NCBI GenBank assembly: GCA_023460715.1
Contig: JAEWPH010000155.1
Location: 1 to 40,246 of the forward strand
Reading direction: 5' to 3'
Length of the DNA: 40,246 nt
From: Pseudomonadota bacterium
GTDB lineage: Bacteria > Pseudomonadota > Gammaproteobacteria > Burkholderiales > Burkholderiaceae_C
How positions within the stretch are numbered: position 1 is the first letter of the stretch; each line of letters starts with the position of its first letter. The notes under the pieces are model-generated. The model did no database searches, was not told the DNA's origin, and was given only the letters and a program-made list of their open reading frames with translations. The position numbers were made by a program, and so were the translations under genes. Below are positions 33,539 to 40,246 of this stretch, piece after piece.

Positions 33539-35932
33539 ATGTCTGCACTGTTCGACGCGACCGCCTTGGTCGTTCCGTTTGAGAACCTGAGAATGACCGA
33601 CGTCGAGTCGGTGGGCGGCAAGAACGCCTCCCTCGGCGAGATGATCTCCCAGCTGCCCCAGGGCGTGCGCGTGCCCACGGGCTTCGCCACCACGGCGCAT
33701 GCCTTCCGCGAATTCCTCAAGCACGAAGGCCTGGCCGAACGCATCAACCAGCGCCTGGCCACGCTCGACACCGAAGACGTGCGCGCCCTGGCCGCCGCCG
33801 GTGCCGAGATCCGCGGCTGGCTGGAAGCCCAGCCTTTCCCCGCCGACCTGGAACAGGCCGTGCGCGACGCGTTCGCCAAGCTGTCCGAAGGCAATGCCGA
33901 GGCGAGCTTCGCCGTGCGCTCCTCCGCCACGGCGGAAGACCTGCCCGACGCCTCGTTCGCCGGCCAGCAGGAGACCTTCCTGAACGTCGTCGGCATCGAA
34001 GACGTGCTGCACAAGATGAAGGAGGTGTTCGCCTCCCTGTACAACGACCGCGCCATCAGCTACCGCGTGCACAAGGGCTTCGCCCATGACGTGGTGGCCC
34101 TGTCGGCCGGCGTGCAGCGCATGGTGCGCTCCGACAAGGGCGCGGCCGGCGTGATGTTCACCATCGACACCGAGTCCGGCTTCGAGGACGTGGTGTTCAT
34201 CACCTCCAGCTACGGCCTGGGCGAGACGGTGGTGCAGGGCGCCGTGAACCCCGACGAGTTCTACGTGCACAAGCCCATGCTGGCCGCCGGCAACAAGGCC
34301 GTGATCCGCCGCAACCTGGGCTCCAAGCTGATCCAGATGGTGTTCGCCTCGGCCGAGGAGAAGAAGGCCTCGGGCAAGCTGGTCAAGACCACCGACGTGC
34401 CCACCGAGCTGCGCAACCGCTACTCGCTGACCGATGCCGAAGTGCAGCAGCTGGCCGAGTACGCCGTGGTCATCGAAAAGCACTACGGCCGGCCGATGGA
34501 CATCGAATGGGGCAAGGACGGCACCGACGGCCTGCTCTACATCCTGCAGGCCCGTCCCGAGACGGTGAAGAGCCAGTCCAAGGGCCAGGCCGAGCAGCGC
34601 TTCAAGCTCAAGGGCACGGGCACCGTGCTGGCCGAAGGCCGCGCGATCGGCCAGAAGATCGGCACCGGCCCCGTGCGCCTGGTGAGCGACATCGCCGAGA
34701 TGGACAAGGTGCAGGCCGGCGACGTGCTGGTCACCGACATGACCGACCCGAACTGGGAACCCGTGATGAAGCGCGCCAGCGCCATCGTCACCAACCGCGG
34801 CGGGCGCACCTGCCATGCGGCCATCATCGCGCGGGAACTCGGCATTCCGGCCGTGGTGGGCTGCGGCGACGCCACCAGCCTGCTCAAGGACGGCACGCTG
34901 GTGACGGTGAGCTGCGCCGAGGGCGACACCGGCAAGATCTACGACGGCCTGCTGGAAACCGAGGTGACCGAGGTGCAGCGTGGCGAGATGCCGAAGATCG
35001 ACACCAAGATCATGATGAACGTGGGCAACCCCCAGCTGGCCTTCGACTTCTGCCAGCTGCCCAACGAAGGCGTGGGCTTGGCCCGGCTGGAGTTCATCAT
35101 CAACAACAACATCGGCGTGCACCCCAAGGCCATCCTGGACTACCCGGCCGTCGATGCCGACCTGAAGAAGGCCGTCGAGTCGGTGGCCCGCGGACATGCA
35201 TCGCCCAAGGCGTTCTACGTCGACAAGGTGGCCGAGGGCGTGGCCACCATCGCCGCGGCCTTCTGGCCCAAGCCGGTCATCGTGCGCCTGTCGGACTTCA
35301 AGTCCAACGAATACCGCAAGCTCATCGGCGGCAGCCGCTACGAGCCGGAAGAAGAGAACCCCATGCTGGGCTTCCGCGGTGCGGCGCGCTACATCAGTGC
35401 CGACTTCGGCGAAGCCTTCGCCATGGAGTGCGAGGCGCTGCGCCGCGTGCGCGGCGAGATGGGCCTGACCAACGTGCAGGTGATGGTGCCCTTCGTGCGC
35501 ACGCTGGGCCAGGCCGACCGGGTCACCCAGCTGCTGGCCAAGCACGGCCTGAAGCGGGGCGAGGCGGACCTGAAGGTCATCATGATGTGCGAGGTGCCCT
35601 CCAATGCCGTGCTGGCCGACGAGTTCCTGCAGTACTTCGATGGCTTCTCGATCGGCTCCAACGACCTGACCCAGCTCACGCTGGGCCTGGATCGCGACTC
35701 CGGCCTGGAACTGCTGGCCGCCGACTTCGACGAGCGCGACCCGGCCGTGCAGGCGCTGCTCAAGCGGGCCATCGGTGCCTGCAAGGCGCAGGGCAAGTAC
35801 GTGGGCATCTGCGGCCAGGGCCCCAGCGACCATCCGGACTTCGCGCTGTGGCTGGCCGATGAGGGCATCTCCTCGATCTCGCTCAACCCCGACAGCGTGA
35901 TCGATACCTGGCAGCAGCTGGCGGCGCGCTAG
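33539..35932 (+). CDS. ppsA: Phosphoenolpyruvate synthase (pyruvate, water dikinase)
   Basis: The 797-residue enzyme makes PEP from pyruvate and ATP for gluconeogenesis. The N-terminal ATP-grasp domain has [32 protein letters not shown] and [15 protein letters not shown]. The phosphohistidine domain has [20 protein letters not shown] with H426; T424, two residues earlier, is the predicted PpsR target. The C-terminal PEP/pyruvate domain has [34 protein letters not shown] and [13 protein letters not shown] with catalytic C758. The start at 33539 gives [17 protein letters not shown]. It is followed after 15 bases by a transporter pair, suggesting an operon. Confidence 0.97.
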   Translation: MSALFDATALVVPFENLRMTDVESVGGKNASLGEMISQLPQGVRVPTGFATTAHAFREFLKHEGLAERINQRLATLDTEDVRALAAAGAEIRGWLEAQPFPADLEQAVRDAFAKLSEGNAEASFAVRSSATAEDLPDASFAGQQETFLNVVGIEDVLHKMKEVFASLYNDRAISYRVHKGFAHDVVALSAGVQRMVRSDKGAAGVMFTIDTESGFEDVVFITSSYGLGETVVQGAVNPDEFYVHKPMLAAGNKAVIRRNLGSKLIQMVFASAEEKKASGKLVKTTDVPTELRNRYSLTDAEVQQLAEYAVVIEKHYGRPMDIEWGKDGTDGLLYILQARPETVKSQSKGQAEQRFKLKGTGTVLAEGRAIGQKIGTGPVRLVSDIAEMDKVQAGDVLVTDMTDPNWEPVMKRASAIVTNRGGRTCHAAIIARELGIPAVVGCGDATSLLKDGTLVTVSCAEGDTGKIYDGLLETEVTEVQRGEMPKIDTKIMMNVGNPQLAFDFCQLPNEGVGLARLEFIINNNIGVHPKAILDYPAVDADLKKAVESVARGHASPKAFYVDKVAEGVATIAAAFWPKPVIVRLSDFKSNEYRKLIGGSRYEPEEENPMLGFRGAARYISADFGEAFAMECEALRRVRGEMGLTNVQVMVPFVRTLGQADRVTQLLAKHGLKRGEADLKVIMMCEVPSNAVLADEFLQYFDGFSIGSNDLTQLTLGLDRDSGLELLAADFDERDPAVQALLKRAIGACKAQGKYVGICGQGPSDHPDFALWLADEGISSISLNPDSVIDTWQQLAAR

Positions 35933-35947
35933 ACGCACCCTAGGCGC

Positions 35948-36277
35948 ATGGCGCATCCGTCCCTGCAGTACCGGACCACGGAAGAGGGCGCCCCGATCGG
36001 CGCGCCTTTTCCGCCCGATCTGCACGATGCGCGGCACCTCTGGCTGAAGGCCGGGCTGCTGGTGGTCTGGGCGCTGGTCTCCTTCGGAGCCTGCTACTTC
36101 GCGCGCGACCTGCAGTGGCCGGTGGGCCCCTGGCCCTTGGGCTACTGGATGGCTGCCCAGGGCGCAGTGCTGATGTTCATCGCCCTGGTGTTCCTCTATT
36201 GCTGGGCCATGAACCGCTTCGAGCGGCAGGACGCGCGTGCCGCAGCGGCCCGTGCCGCGGCGTCACGCGATGCCTGA
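35948..36277 (+). CDS. DUF4212 small subunit of sodium/solute symporter
   Basis: The 109-residue protein has two membrane helices, LWLKAGLLVVWALVSFGACYF and GYWMAAQGAVLMFIALVFLY, separated by ARDLQWPVGPWPL and ending YCWAMNRFERQDAR. This is the DUF4212 pattern of small proteins paired with VC_2705-type SSS symporters, comparable to the YjcH-ActP pair for acetate. It begins 15 bases after ppsA and overlaps the symporter start by eight bases. The ribosome site is weak, which fits translational coupling to ppsA. Confidence 0.88.
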   Translation: MAHPSLQYRTTEEGAPIGAPFPPDLHDARHLWLKAGLLVVWALVSFGACYFARDLQWPVGPWPLGYWMAAQGAVLMFIALVFLYCWAMNRFERQDARAAAARAAASRDA

Positions 36278-38363
36278 AGACGCCGCGCGCGCCTACGCAC
36301 GGCGGCTGCACCGCTTTCTGGTGCTGTATGTGCTCGGTGTGCTGGGGTTCCTGGCCGCCATGGCCTGGGCCGAATCCCGGGGGCTGTCGCGCCACTGGAT
36401 CGGGCCGATCTTCCTGTTTCTCACCGTAATGGTGTACGCCGGCATCGGCGTATACGGCCGCACGACGGACCCGGAGGAGTATTACGTCGCGGGCCGGCGC
36501 ATCCCGCCGGTCTACAACGGCATGGCGGCTGCTGCGGACTGGATGAGCGCCGCCTCCTTCATCAGCCTGTCCGGCGCGCTGTATCTGCAGGGCTTCTCGG
36601 GGTTGCCGGCGCAGGCCGGCGGGCTGGCCTATCTGCTGGGCTGGACGGGCGGCTTCGTGCTCGTGGCCGTGCTCATCGCGCCGCACCTGCGGGCGATGAA
36701 TCTCTACACCATTCCGGATTTCTTCCAGGTGCGGTTCGGGGGGCGCTGGCCCCGCGTGATCGCGGCCTTGGCGGCGGTGCTGTGTTCCTTCACCTACGTG
36801 GTCGCGCAGATCTACGGCATCGGGCTGATCGCCTCGCGCCTCACGGGCGTGCAGTTCGAGATCGGCATCATGCTCGGCCTGGGCGGCGTGCTGCTGTGCT
36901 CGTTCCTGGGCGGCATGCGGGCCATCACCTGGACGCAGGTGGCGCAGTACGTGGTGATCCTGCTGGCGTTCATGATCCCCGTCTCGTGGCTGGCCTACAA
37001 GCAACTGGGCAATCCGATGGCGGCGGCGGTGTACGGCACGCAGATCGGCAAGATCACCGAGATGGAAGAGGCGTTGCTCGGGTCGCCCGCTGAACACCAG
37101 GTGATCGAAACCTACCTGCGGCGCGCCCGCGAGTACGAGGCGCGGCTGCAGGACGTCGGCGCGGCGCTTGAGCGCGAACGCGAGGCCGCGCGCGAGCGGG
37201 TGCAGCAGCTGCGCGCGAGCAATGCCGACGTGGGCCTGATCGTGGCCGCCAGCCGCGAGCTGGCCTCCATGCCGCGGGACGAGGCGACCGCCCGCGAGCG
37301 CTGGACGCGCGAGATGCGCGACAACTACGAGCGGGCCAAGCCGCTGGGCGGGTTGCCGGCGCACAGCCAGGCCTTTGCGGGCGACCCGGACGGCACGCCG
37401 CAGGAGCAGCAGGATTACCAGAACGCGCGCCGCAATTTCCTCGCGCTGATGTTCTGCCTGATGGTCGGCACGGCCGGCCTGCCGCACCTGCTCACGCGCT
37501 ACTACACGGCGCCTTCCGTGGCGGGGGCGCGCTCGTCCGTGGCCTGGTCGCTGTTCTTCATCGCGCTGCTGTACCTCAGCGCGCCCGCGCTGGCGGTGCT
37601 GGTGAAGTACGAGGTCATGAGCAATCTGGTGGGCAGCAGCTTCGACGCGCTGCCCAACTGGATGGCACAGTGGGCGCGGGTGGACACGTCGCTGCTGTCG
37701 GTGGAGGACGTCAACGGTGACGGGGTGCTGCAGTTCGCCGAGATCCGCTTCGGGGCCGACCTGATCATGCTGGCCACGCCCGAGCTGGGCGGGCTGCCCT
37801 ACGTGGTCTCGGGCCTGGTGGCCGCGGGCGGTCTGGCGGCGGCGCTGTCCACGGCCGATGGCCTGCTGCTCACCATCAGCAATGCCCTGGTGCGCGACCT
37901 GTACTTCCAGGAAAGCCGGCGCAAGGCCACGGCGGAGCAGCGCGTGATCCTGTCCAAATTCATGCTGCTCACCGTGGCGCTCATCGCGGCCTTCGTGGCC
38001 GCGCTCAAGCCTTCCGAGATCCTGCCCATGGTGTCGGCCTCTTTCTCGCTGGCGGCATCGGCGTTCGTGCCGGTCATGGTGCTGGGCATCTTCTGGCGCG
38101 GCACCACGCGCCAGGGGGCGGTGGCGGGCATGCTCTCGGGGTTGGCCGTCACCGTCTACTACATGCTGTCGCATGTGGACGGCGTACGGGCCCTGGTGCC
38201 CGGGCTGTTGCTGGTGGACAACCTCTGGTTCGGCATCCAGCCGATTTCCGCGGGGGTGTTCGGGGTGCCGATGGGGCTGGCCGTGGCCTGCCTGGTGAGC
38301 TTGTTCACCCGGTCGGGTGCAGCGCCGGCCAGTGGGCCGGCCGCCGGAGGCCGGGCGCTGTAG
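36270..38363 (+). CDS. Sodium/solute symporter large subunit (SSS family, VC_2705 type)
   Basis: The 697-residue protein has about 13 membrane helices and the SSS fold: DPEEYYVAGRRIPPVYNGMA, AADWMSAASFISLSGALYL, MNLYTIPDFFQVRFGGRWPR, AGLPHLLTRYYTAPSVAGAR and GLAAALSTADGLLLTISNAL. Between helices lies an approximately 100-residue soluble insert (about 275-385) rich in Arg, Glu and Ala with coiled-coil character (AREYEARLQDVGAALERERE). Further on, residues 480-491 form a perfect EF-hand loop pattern DVNGDGVLQFAE. Substrate is unknown; the ActP-like family and ppsA linkage suggest a short carboxylate. ATG 36270 overlaps the DUF4212 gene. Confidence 0.9.
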   Translation: MPEDAARAYARRLHRFLVLYVLGVLGFLAAMAWAESRGLSRHWIGPIFLFLTVMVYAGIGVYGRTTDPEEYYVAGRRIPPVYNGMAAAADWMSAASFISLSGALYLQGFSGLPAQAGGLAYLLGWTGGFVLVAVLIAPHLRAMNLYTIPDFFQVRFGGRWPRVIAALAAVLCSFTYVVAQIYGIGLIASRLTGVQFEIGIMLGLGGVLLCSFLGGMRAITWTQVAQYVVILLAFMIPVSWLAYKQLGNPMAAAVYGTQIGKITEMEEALLGSPAEHQVIETYLRRAREYEARLQDVGAALEREREAARERVQQLRASNADVGLIVAASRELASMPRDEATARERWTREMRDNYERAKPLGGLPAHSQAFAGDPDGTPQEQQDYQNARRNFLALMFCLMVGTAGLPHLLTRYYTAPSVAGARSSVAWSLFFIALLYLSAPALAVLVKYEVMSNLVGSSFDALPNWMAQWARVDTSLLSVEDVNGDGVLQFAEIRFGADLIMLATPELGGLPYVVSGLVAAGGLAAALSTADGLLLTISNALVRDLYFQESRRKATAEQRVILSKFMLLTVALIAAFVAALKPSEILPMVSASFSLAASAFVPVMVLGIFWRGTTRQGAVAGMLSGLAVTVYYMLSHVDGVRALVPGLLLVDNLWFGIQPISAGVFGVPMGLAVACLVSLFTRSGAAPASGPAAGGRAL

Positions 38364-38558
38364 GGGCCCCTGTCGGCGGTGGCGCATCGGCCGGGCTCCG
38401 GCATCGCCGCGGTTGCATAGGATCGCACGGGCGAGTACCCATTGCACCCGCCGAGCGCAGGGATATGGGCAAACCCCATTCACAAATTGCTACAGGCGTG
38501 CCACTCTCCGCGCCTGCGAGCCCGGCGATGTCGGCGGCTGCCGCAGCAAGGGGTTCCC

Positions 38559-39014
38559 ATGATTCTGCTCAAGACACCGGCCGGGCAAGAGGCCTTGAAA
38601 GACCGCCACGGCGGTCTCACTCCGCGCCAGCGTTCGGCCTTCATCCTGTTCGATGGCAAGCGCACGCTGGCCGAGGTGTTGGCGGCCACGGCGGGGATGG
38701 GCATCACCCAGGCCGACGTGGACGTGATGGTCGAACAAGGCCTGCTGGAGGCACCGGCGGTTGCCCTGGAGCCGACGACGGCGCTGGCCGCGGCGCAGGC
38801 CCCGGGCGGTATCCGCTCCAGCCAGGAGCGCTACCAGACGGCCTATCCCATTGCCACCGAGCTGACGGCCGCCCTGGGCCTGCGCGGTTTCCGCCTCAAT
38901 CTGGCCGTGGAAGGCGCCACCAGCTACGACGACCTGGCCGCGCTGGCCCCCAAGATCCGCGATGCCGTCGGTGCCGACCGGTACACGCGGCTGGAGCGCG
39001 CACTGTTCGCCTGA
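38559..39014 (+). CDS. Conserved-looking hypothetical protein, 151 aa
   Basis: The ATG at 38559 follows AAGGGG. The N-terminal half has DRHGGLTPRQRSAFILFDGK, then RTLAEVLAATAGMGITQADV and MVEQGLLEAP, a helix-turn-helix-like arrangement ending in the LLE element seen in small winged domains. After a Thr/Ala/Pro-rich linker the C-terminal half has ERYQTAYPIATELTAALGLR, GFRLNLAVEGATSYDDL and APKIRDAVGADRYTRLERAL. No signal peptide or membrane segment. I cannot assign a family or function. It is a single gene between the symporter and the TauE permease. Confidence 0.78.
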   Translation: MILLKTPAGQEALKDRHGGLTPRQRSAFILFDGKRTLAEVLAATAGMGITQADVDVMVEQGLLEAPAVALEPTTALAAAQAPGGIRSSQERYQTAYPIATELTAALGLRGFRLNLAVEGATSYDDLAALAPKIRDAVGADRYTRLERALFA

Positions 39015-39125
39015 GCGGCCGCTCGGCAGCGGTGCTGCAGGCCGCTCCTGGCGTAAGCTCGGGCCACCGCGCGGTCCGGTGCTGCTCTTCCTGCTGCAGC
39101 AGCAGCGGCTGGTCTCGCGGCAAAG

Positions 39126-39968
39126 ATGACTGACTGCATGTTCGCAAGCCTCGACACCTCCCTGATCCTGATGCTGCTGGCGATCGGCCTGGCCGGCGGC
39201 TTTCTGGCCGGCCTGCTCGGCATCGGGGGCGGCATGGTACTGGTGCCCTGTCTGGTGCTGGTGCTGGGCCGGCAGGGTGTGGCCGGCGACGTGGCCATCA
39301 AGATGGCGATCGCCACCGCCATGGCGACCATCCTGTTCACGTCCCTGTCGAGTGTCTGGGCGCACCACCGGCGTGGAGCCGTGCGCTGGGAGATCGTGCG
39401 CGGGCTGGCGCCGGGCATCGTCGGCGGGGGGCTGCTGGCAGGGGCCGGCGCGTTCGCTGTCCTCAAGGGGCAGGTGCTGGGGCTGGGCTTCGGCCTGTTC
39501 GTCGGGTATTCCGCCTGGCGCATGTTCAAGGGCAGCACCAACCCGGCAGGGGCCCGCCAAGGGGTGCATGGCTGGCGCGGGCTGGGCGTCGTGGGCAGCG
39601 TGATCGGTTTCCTGTCGGGGCTGGTCGGGGCGGGCGGCGGTTTTCTGTCCGTGCCCTACATGACGCGCTGCAGCGTGCCCATTCACCAGGCCGTGGCCAC
39701 CAGCGCGGCGCTCGGGTTCCCGATCGCGCTGGCCAGCGTGATCGGATACACCGCCAGCGGCTGGCACCTGCCGCCCGCAGCGCCCGGTAGCTGGGGCTAC
39801 TTCTATCTGCCGGCGCTGACCTTGATCGTGCTGTGCAGCGTCTGCGCCGCACCGTGGGGCGCCCGCACCGCCCACCGCATGAACGTCGTGGCGCTCAAGA
39901 AGGTGTTCGCCGTGCTGCTGGGCAGTCTGGCGGCCTACATGCTGTACCGCAGCAGCGTGGGGTTCTAG
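39126..39968 (+). CDS. TauE/SafE-family sulfite/organosulfonate exporter-like permease
   Basis: The 280-residue protein has about eight membrane helices in two homologous halves, each opening with the family glycine motif: GGFLAGLLGIGGGMVLVPCL and IGFLSGLVGAGGGFLSVPYM. TATSAALG-type segments (AIATAMATILFTSLSS, AVATSAALGFPIALASVIGY) follow each. The family includes sulfite, sulfoacetate and sulfolactate exporters; the substrate here cannot be told, and no sulfur-oxidising genes adjoin. ATG 39126 is used; ATG 39138 is an equally possible start. No clear ribosome site. Confidence 0.88.
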   Translation: MTDCMFASLDTSLILMLLAIGLAGGFLAGLLGIGGGMVLVPCLVLVLGRQGVAGDVAIKMAIATAMATILFTSLSSVWAHHRRGAVRWEIVRGLAPGIVGGGLLAGAGAFAVLKGQVLGLGFGLFVGYSAWRMFKGSTNPAGARQGVHGWRGLGVVGSVIGFLSGLVGAGGGFLSVPYMTRCSVPIHQAVATSAALGFPIALASVIGYTASGWHLPPAAPGSWGYFYLPALTLIVLCSVCAAPWGARTAHRMNVVALKKVFAVLLGSLAAYMLYRSSVGF

Positions 39969-40021
39969 GACCGTCCACGCGATTGCACCGGCCACATCGC
40001 CGGCACGCAATCGGCCCCACC

Positions 40022-40049
40022 AAAAAAAAAGCGGCCCGCAGGCCGCTTT
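40022..40049 (-). terminator. Intrinsic terminator of the FKBP gene
   Basis: AAAGCGGCC (40028-40036) and GGCCGCTTT (40041-40049) form the stem with loop CGCA. On the minus strand nine T follow (A40022-A40030). Confidence 0.9.
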
Positions 40050-40069
40050 GGGAAGCCGATGCGCAGTGC

Positions 40070-40246
40070 TCAGCCGCCCACGCCCAGCAGTTCCTCGTCG
40101 AACTTCAGCGGGGCATTGGGAGTAATCACGCCGCCGGCGCCGCGGGCGCCGTAGCCCAGGGCTGCGGGGATGATGAGGGTGCGCTGGCCACCGATCTTCA
40201 TGCCTTGCACGCCTTCGTCCCAGCCCTTGATGACCATGCCGGCGCC
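40070..40246 (-). CDS. FKBP-type peptidyl-prolyl cis-trans isomerase, C-terminal fragment at window edge
   Basis: Reading from the edge, 58 codons and a stop (TGA, 40072-40070) encode the second half of an FKBP domain: GMVIKGWDEGVQGMKIGGQR, then LIIPAALGYGARGAGG and a final FDEELLGVGG. These are the hallmark FKBP segments, including the active-site Val-Ile-Trp and Tyr-Gly pattern. The family catalyses Xaa-Pro isomerisation. The usual VIPPNATLIFDVELL is varied to VITPNAPLKFDEELL. The N-terminal part, and hence any signal peptide, lies outside the window. Confidence 0.92.
   Translation of the reverse strand, partial: GAGMVIKGWDEGVQGMKIGGQRTLIIPAALGYGARGAGGVITPNAPLKFDEELLGVGG

Noticed and set aside
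33194..36037. 947-codon minus-strand frame opposite ppsA
   Set aside because: Same kind of shadow; the plus strand encodes all PEP synthase catalytic motifs.

Overview
This is about 40 kb of a high-GC chromosome with tightly packed, vertically inherited-looking genes. The products (HemX/HemY, FlhDC, a DUF4212 symporter pair, PpsR/PpsA, AhpCF) and a characteristic intergenic repeat built around GCTATTGA...TAGCT...AGCGCT...GGCCAAAAAC point to a betaproteobacterium of the Comamonadaceae, most like Acidovorax or a close relative. That assignment is inference from gene content, not a database match. I see no transposase, integrase, phage gene, CRISPR array or rRNA.

Layout. 1-3.7 kb: a probable glutarate catabolic module (CaiB/BaiF CoA-transferase, glutaryl-CoA dehydrogenase, divergent LysR regulator). 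3.9-5.4 kb: a loose stretch of small orphan genes, including a 30-residue membrane peptide. 5.5-8.4 kb: tRNA-Leu(CAA), cysM, a zinc-ribbon NUDIX hydrolase, tusA and galU. 8.6-12.4 kb: valS and a VOC-family protein. 12.8-16.9 kb: the heme operon hemC-hemD-hemX-hemY on the minus strand, divergent from ppc, with an FNR/ANR-like box between them. 20-23.7 kb: a YccS-like FUSC membrane protein and an AI-2E-family permease. 24-26.3 kb: two lipoproteins (the second FlgO-like) converging on flhDC. 26.7-30.6 kb: an iron and peroxide block (bacterioferritin, ahpC, ahpF, and a small gene behind a Fur-box-like site). 30.9-32.3 kb: a DUF2798 membrane protein divergent from a LysR regulator. 32.5-38.4 kb: PEP synthase regulator ppsR, divergent from ppsA, which runs closely into a DUF4212 plus sodium/solute symporter pair. 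38.6-40.2 kb: a conserved-looking hypothetical protein, a TauE/SafE permease and the 3' end of an FKBP-type isomerase.

How the genes fit together. Several neighbourhoods make functional sense. Glutarate would be activated with CoA and then oxidised and decarboxylated to crotonyl-CoA. Bfr, AhpCF and the Fur-box gene suggest iron and peroxide homeostasis. PpsR, PpsA and the symporter suggest uptake of a small carboxylate feeding gluconeogenesis, with ppc supplying oxaloacetate elsewhere in the window. FlhDC is the flagellar master regulator beside the FlgO-like gene.

Most of the window is ordinary core genome, and I found no convincing undescribed multi-gene system. The items most worth a second look are the array of four stem-loops between bfr and flhD, a repeat fragment apparently absorbed into the hemD reading frame, the FNR-like site placed for hemC control, the Fur-box-driven unknown protein, the EF-hand-like loop in the symporter, and the 30-residue membrane peptide.
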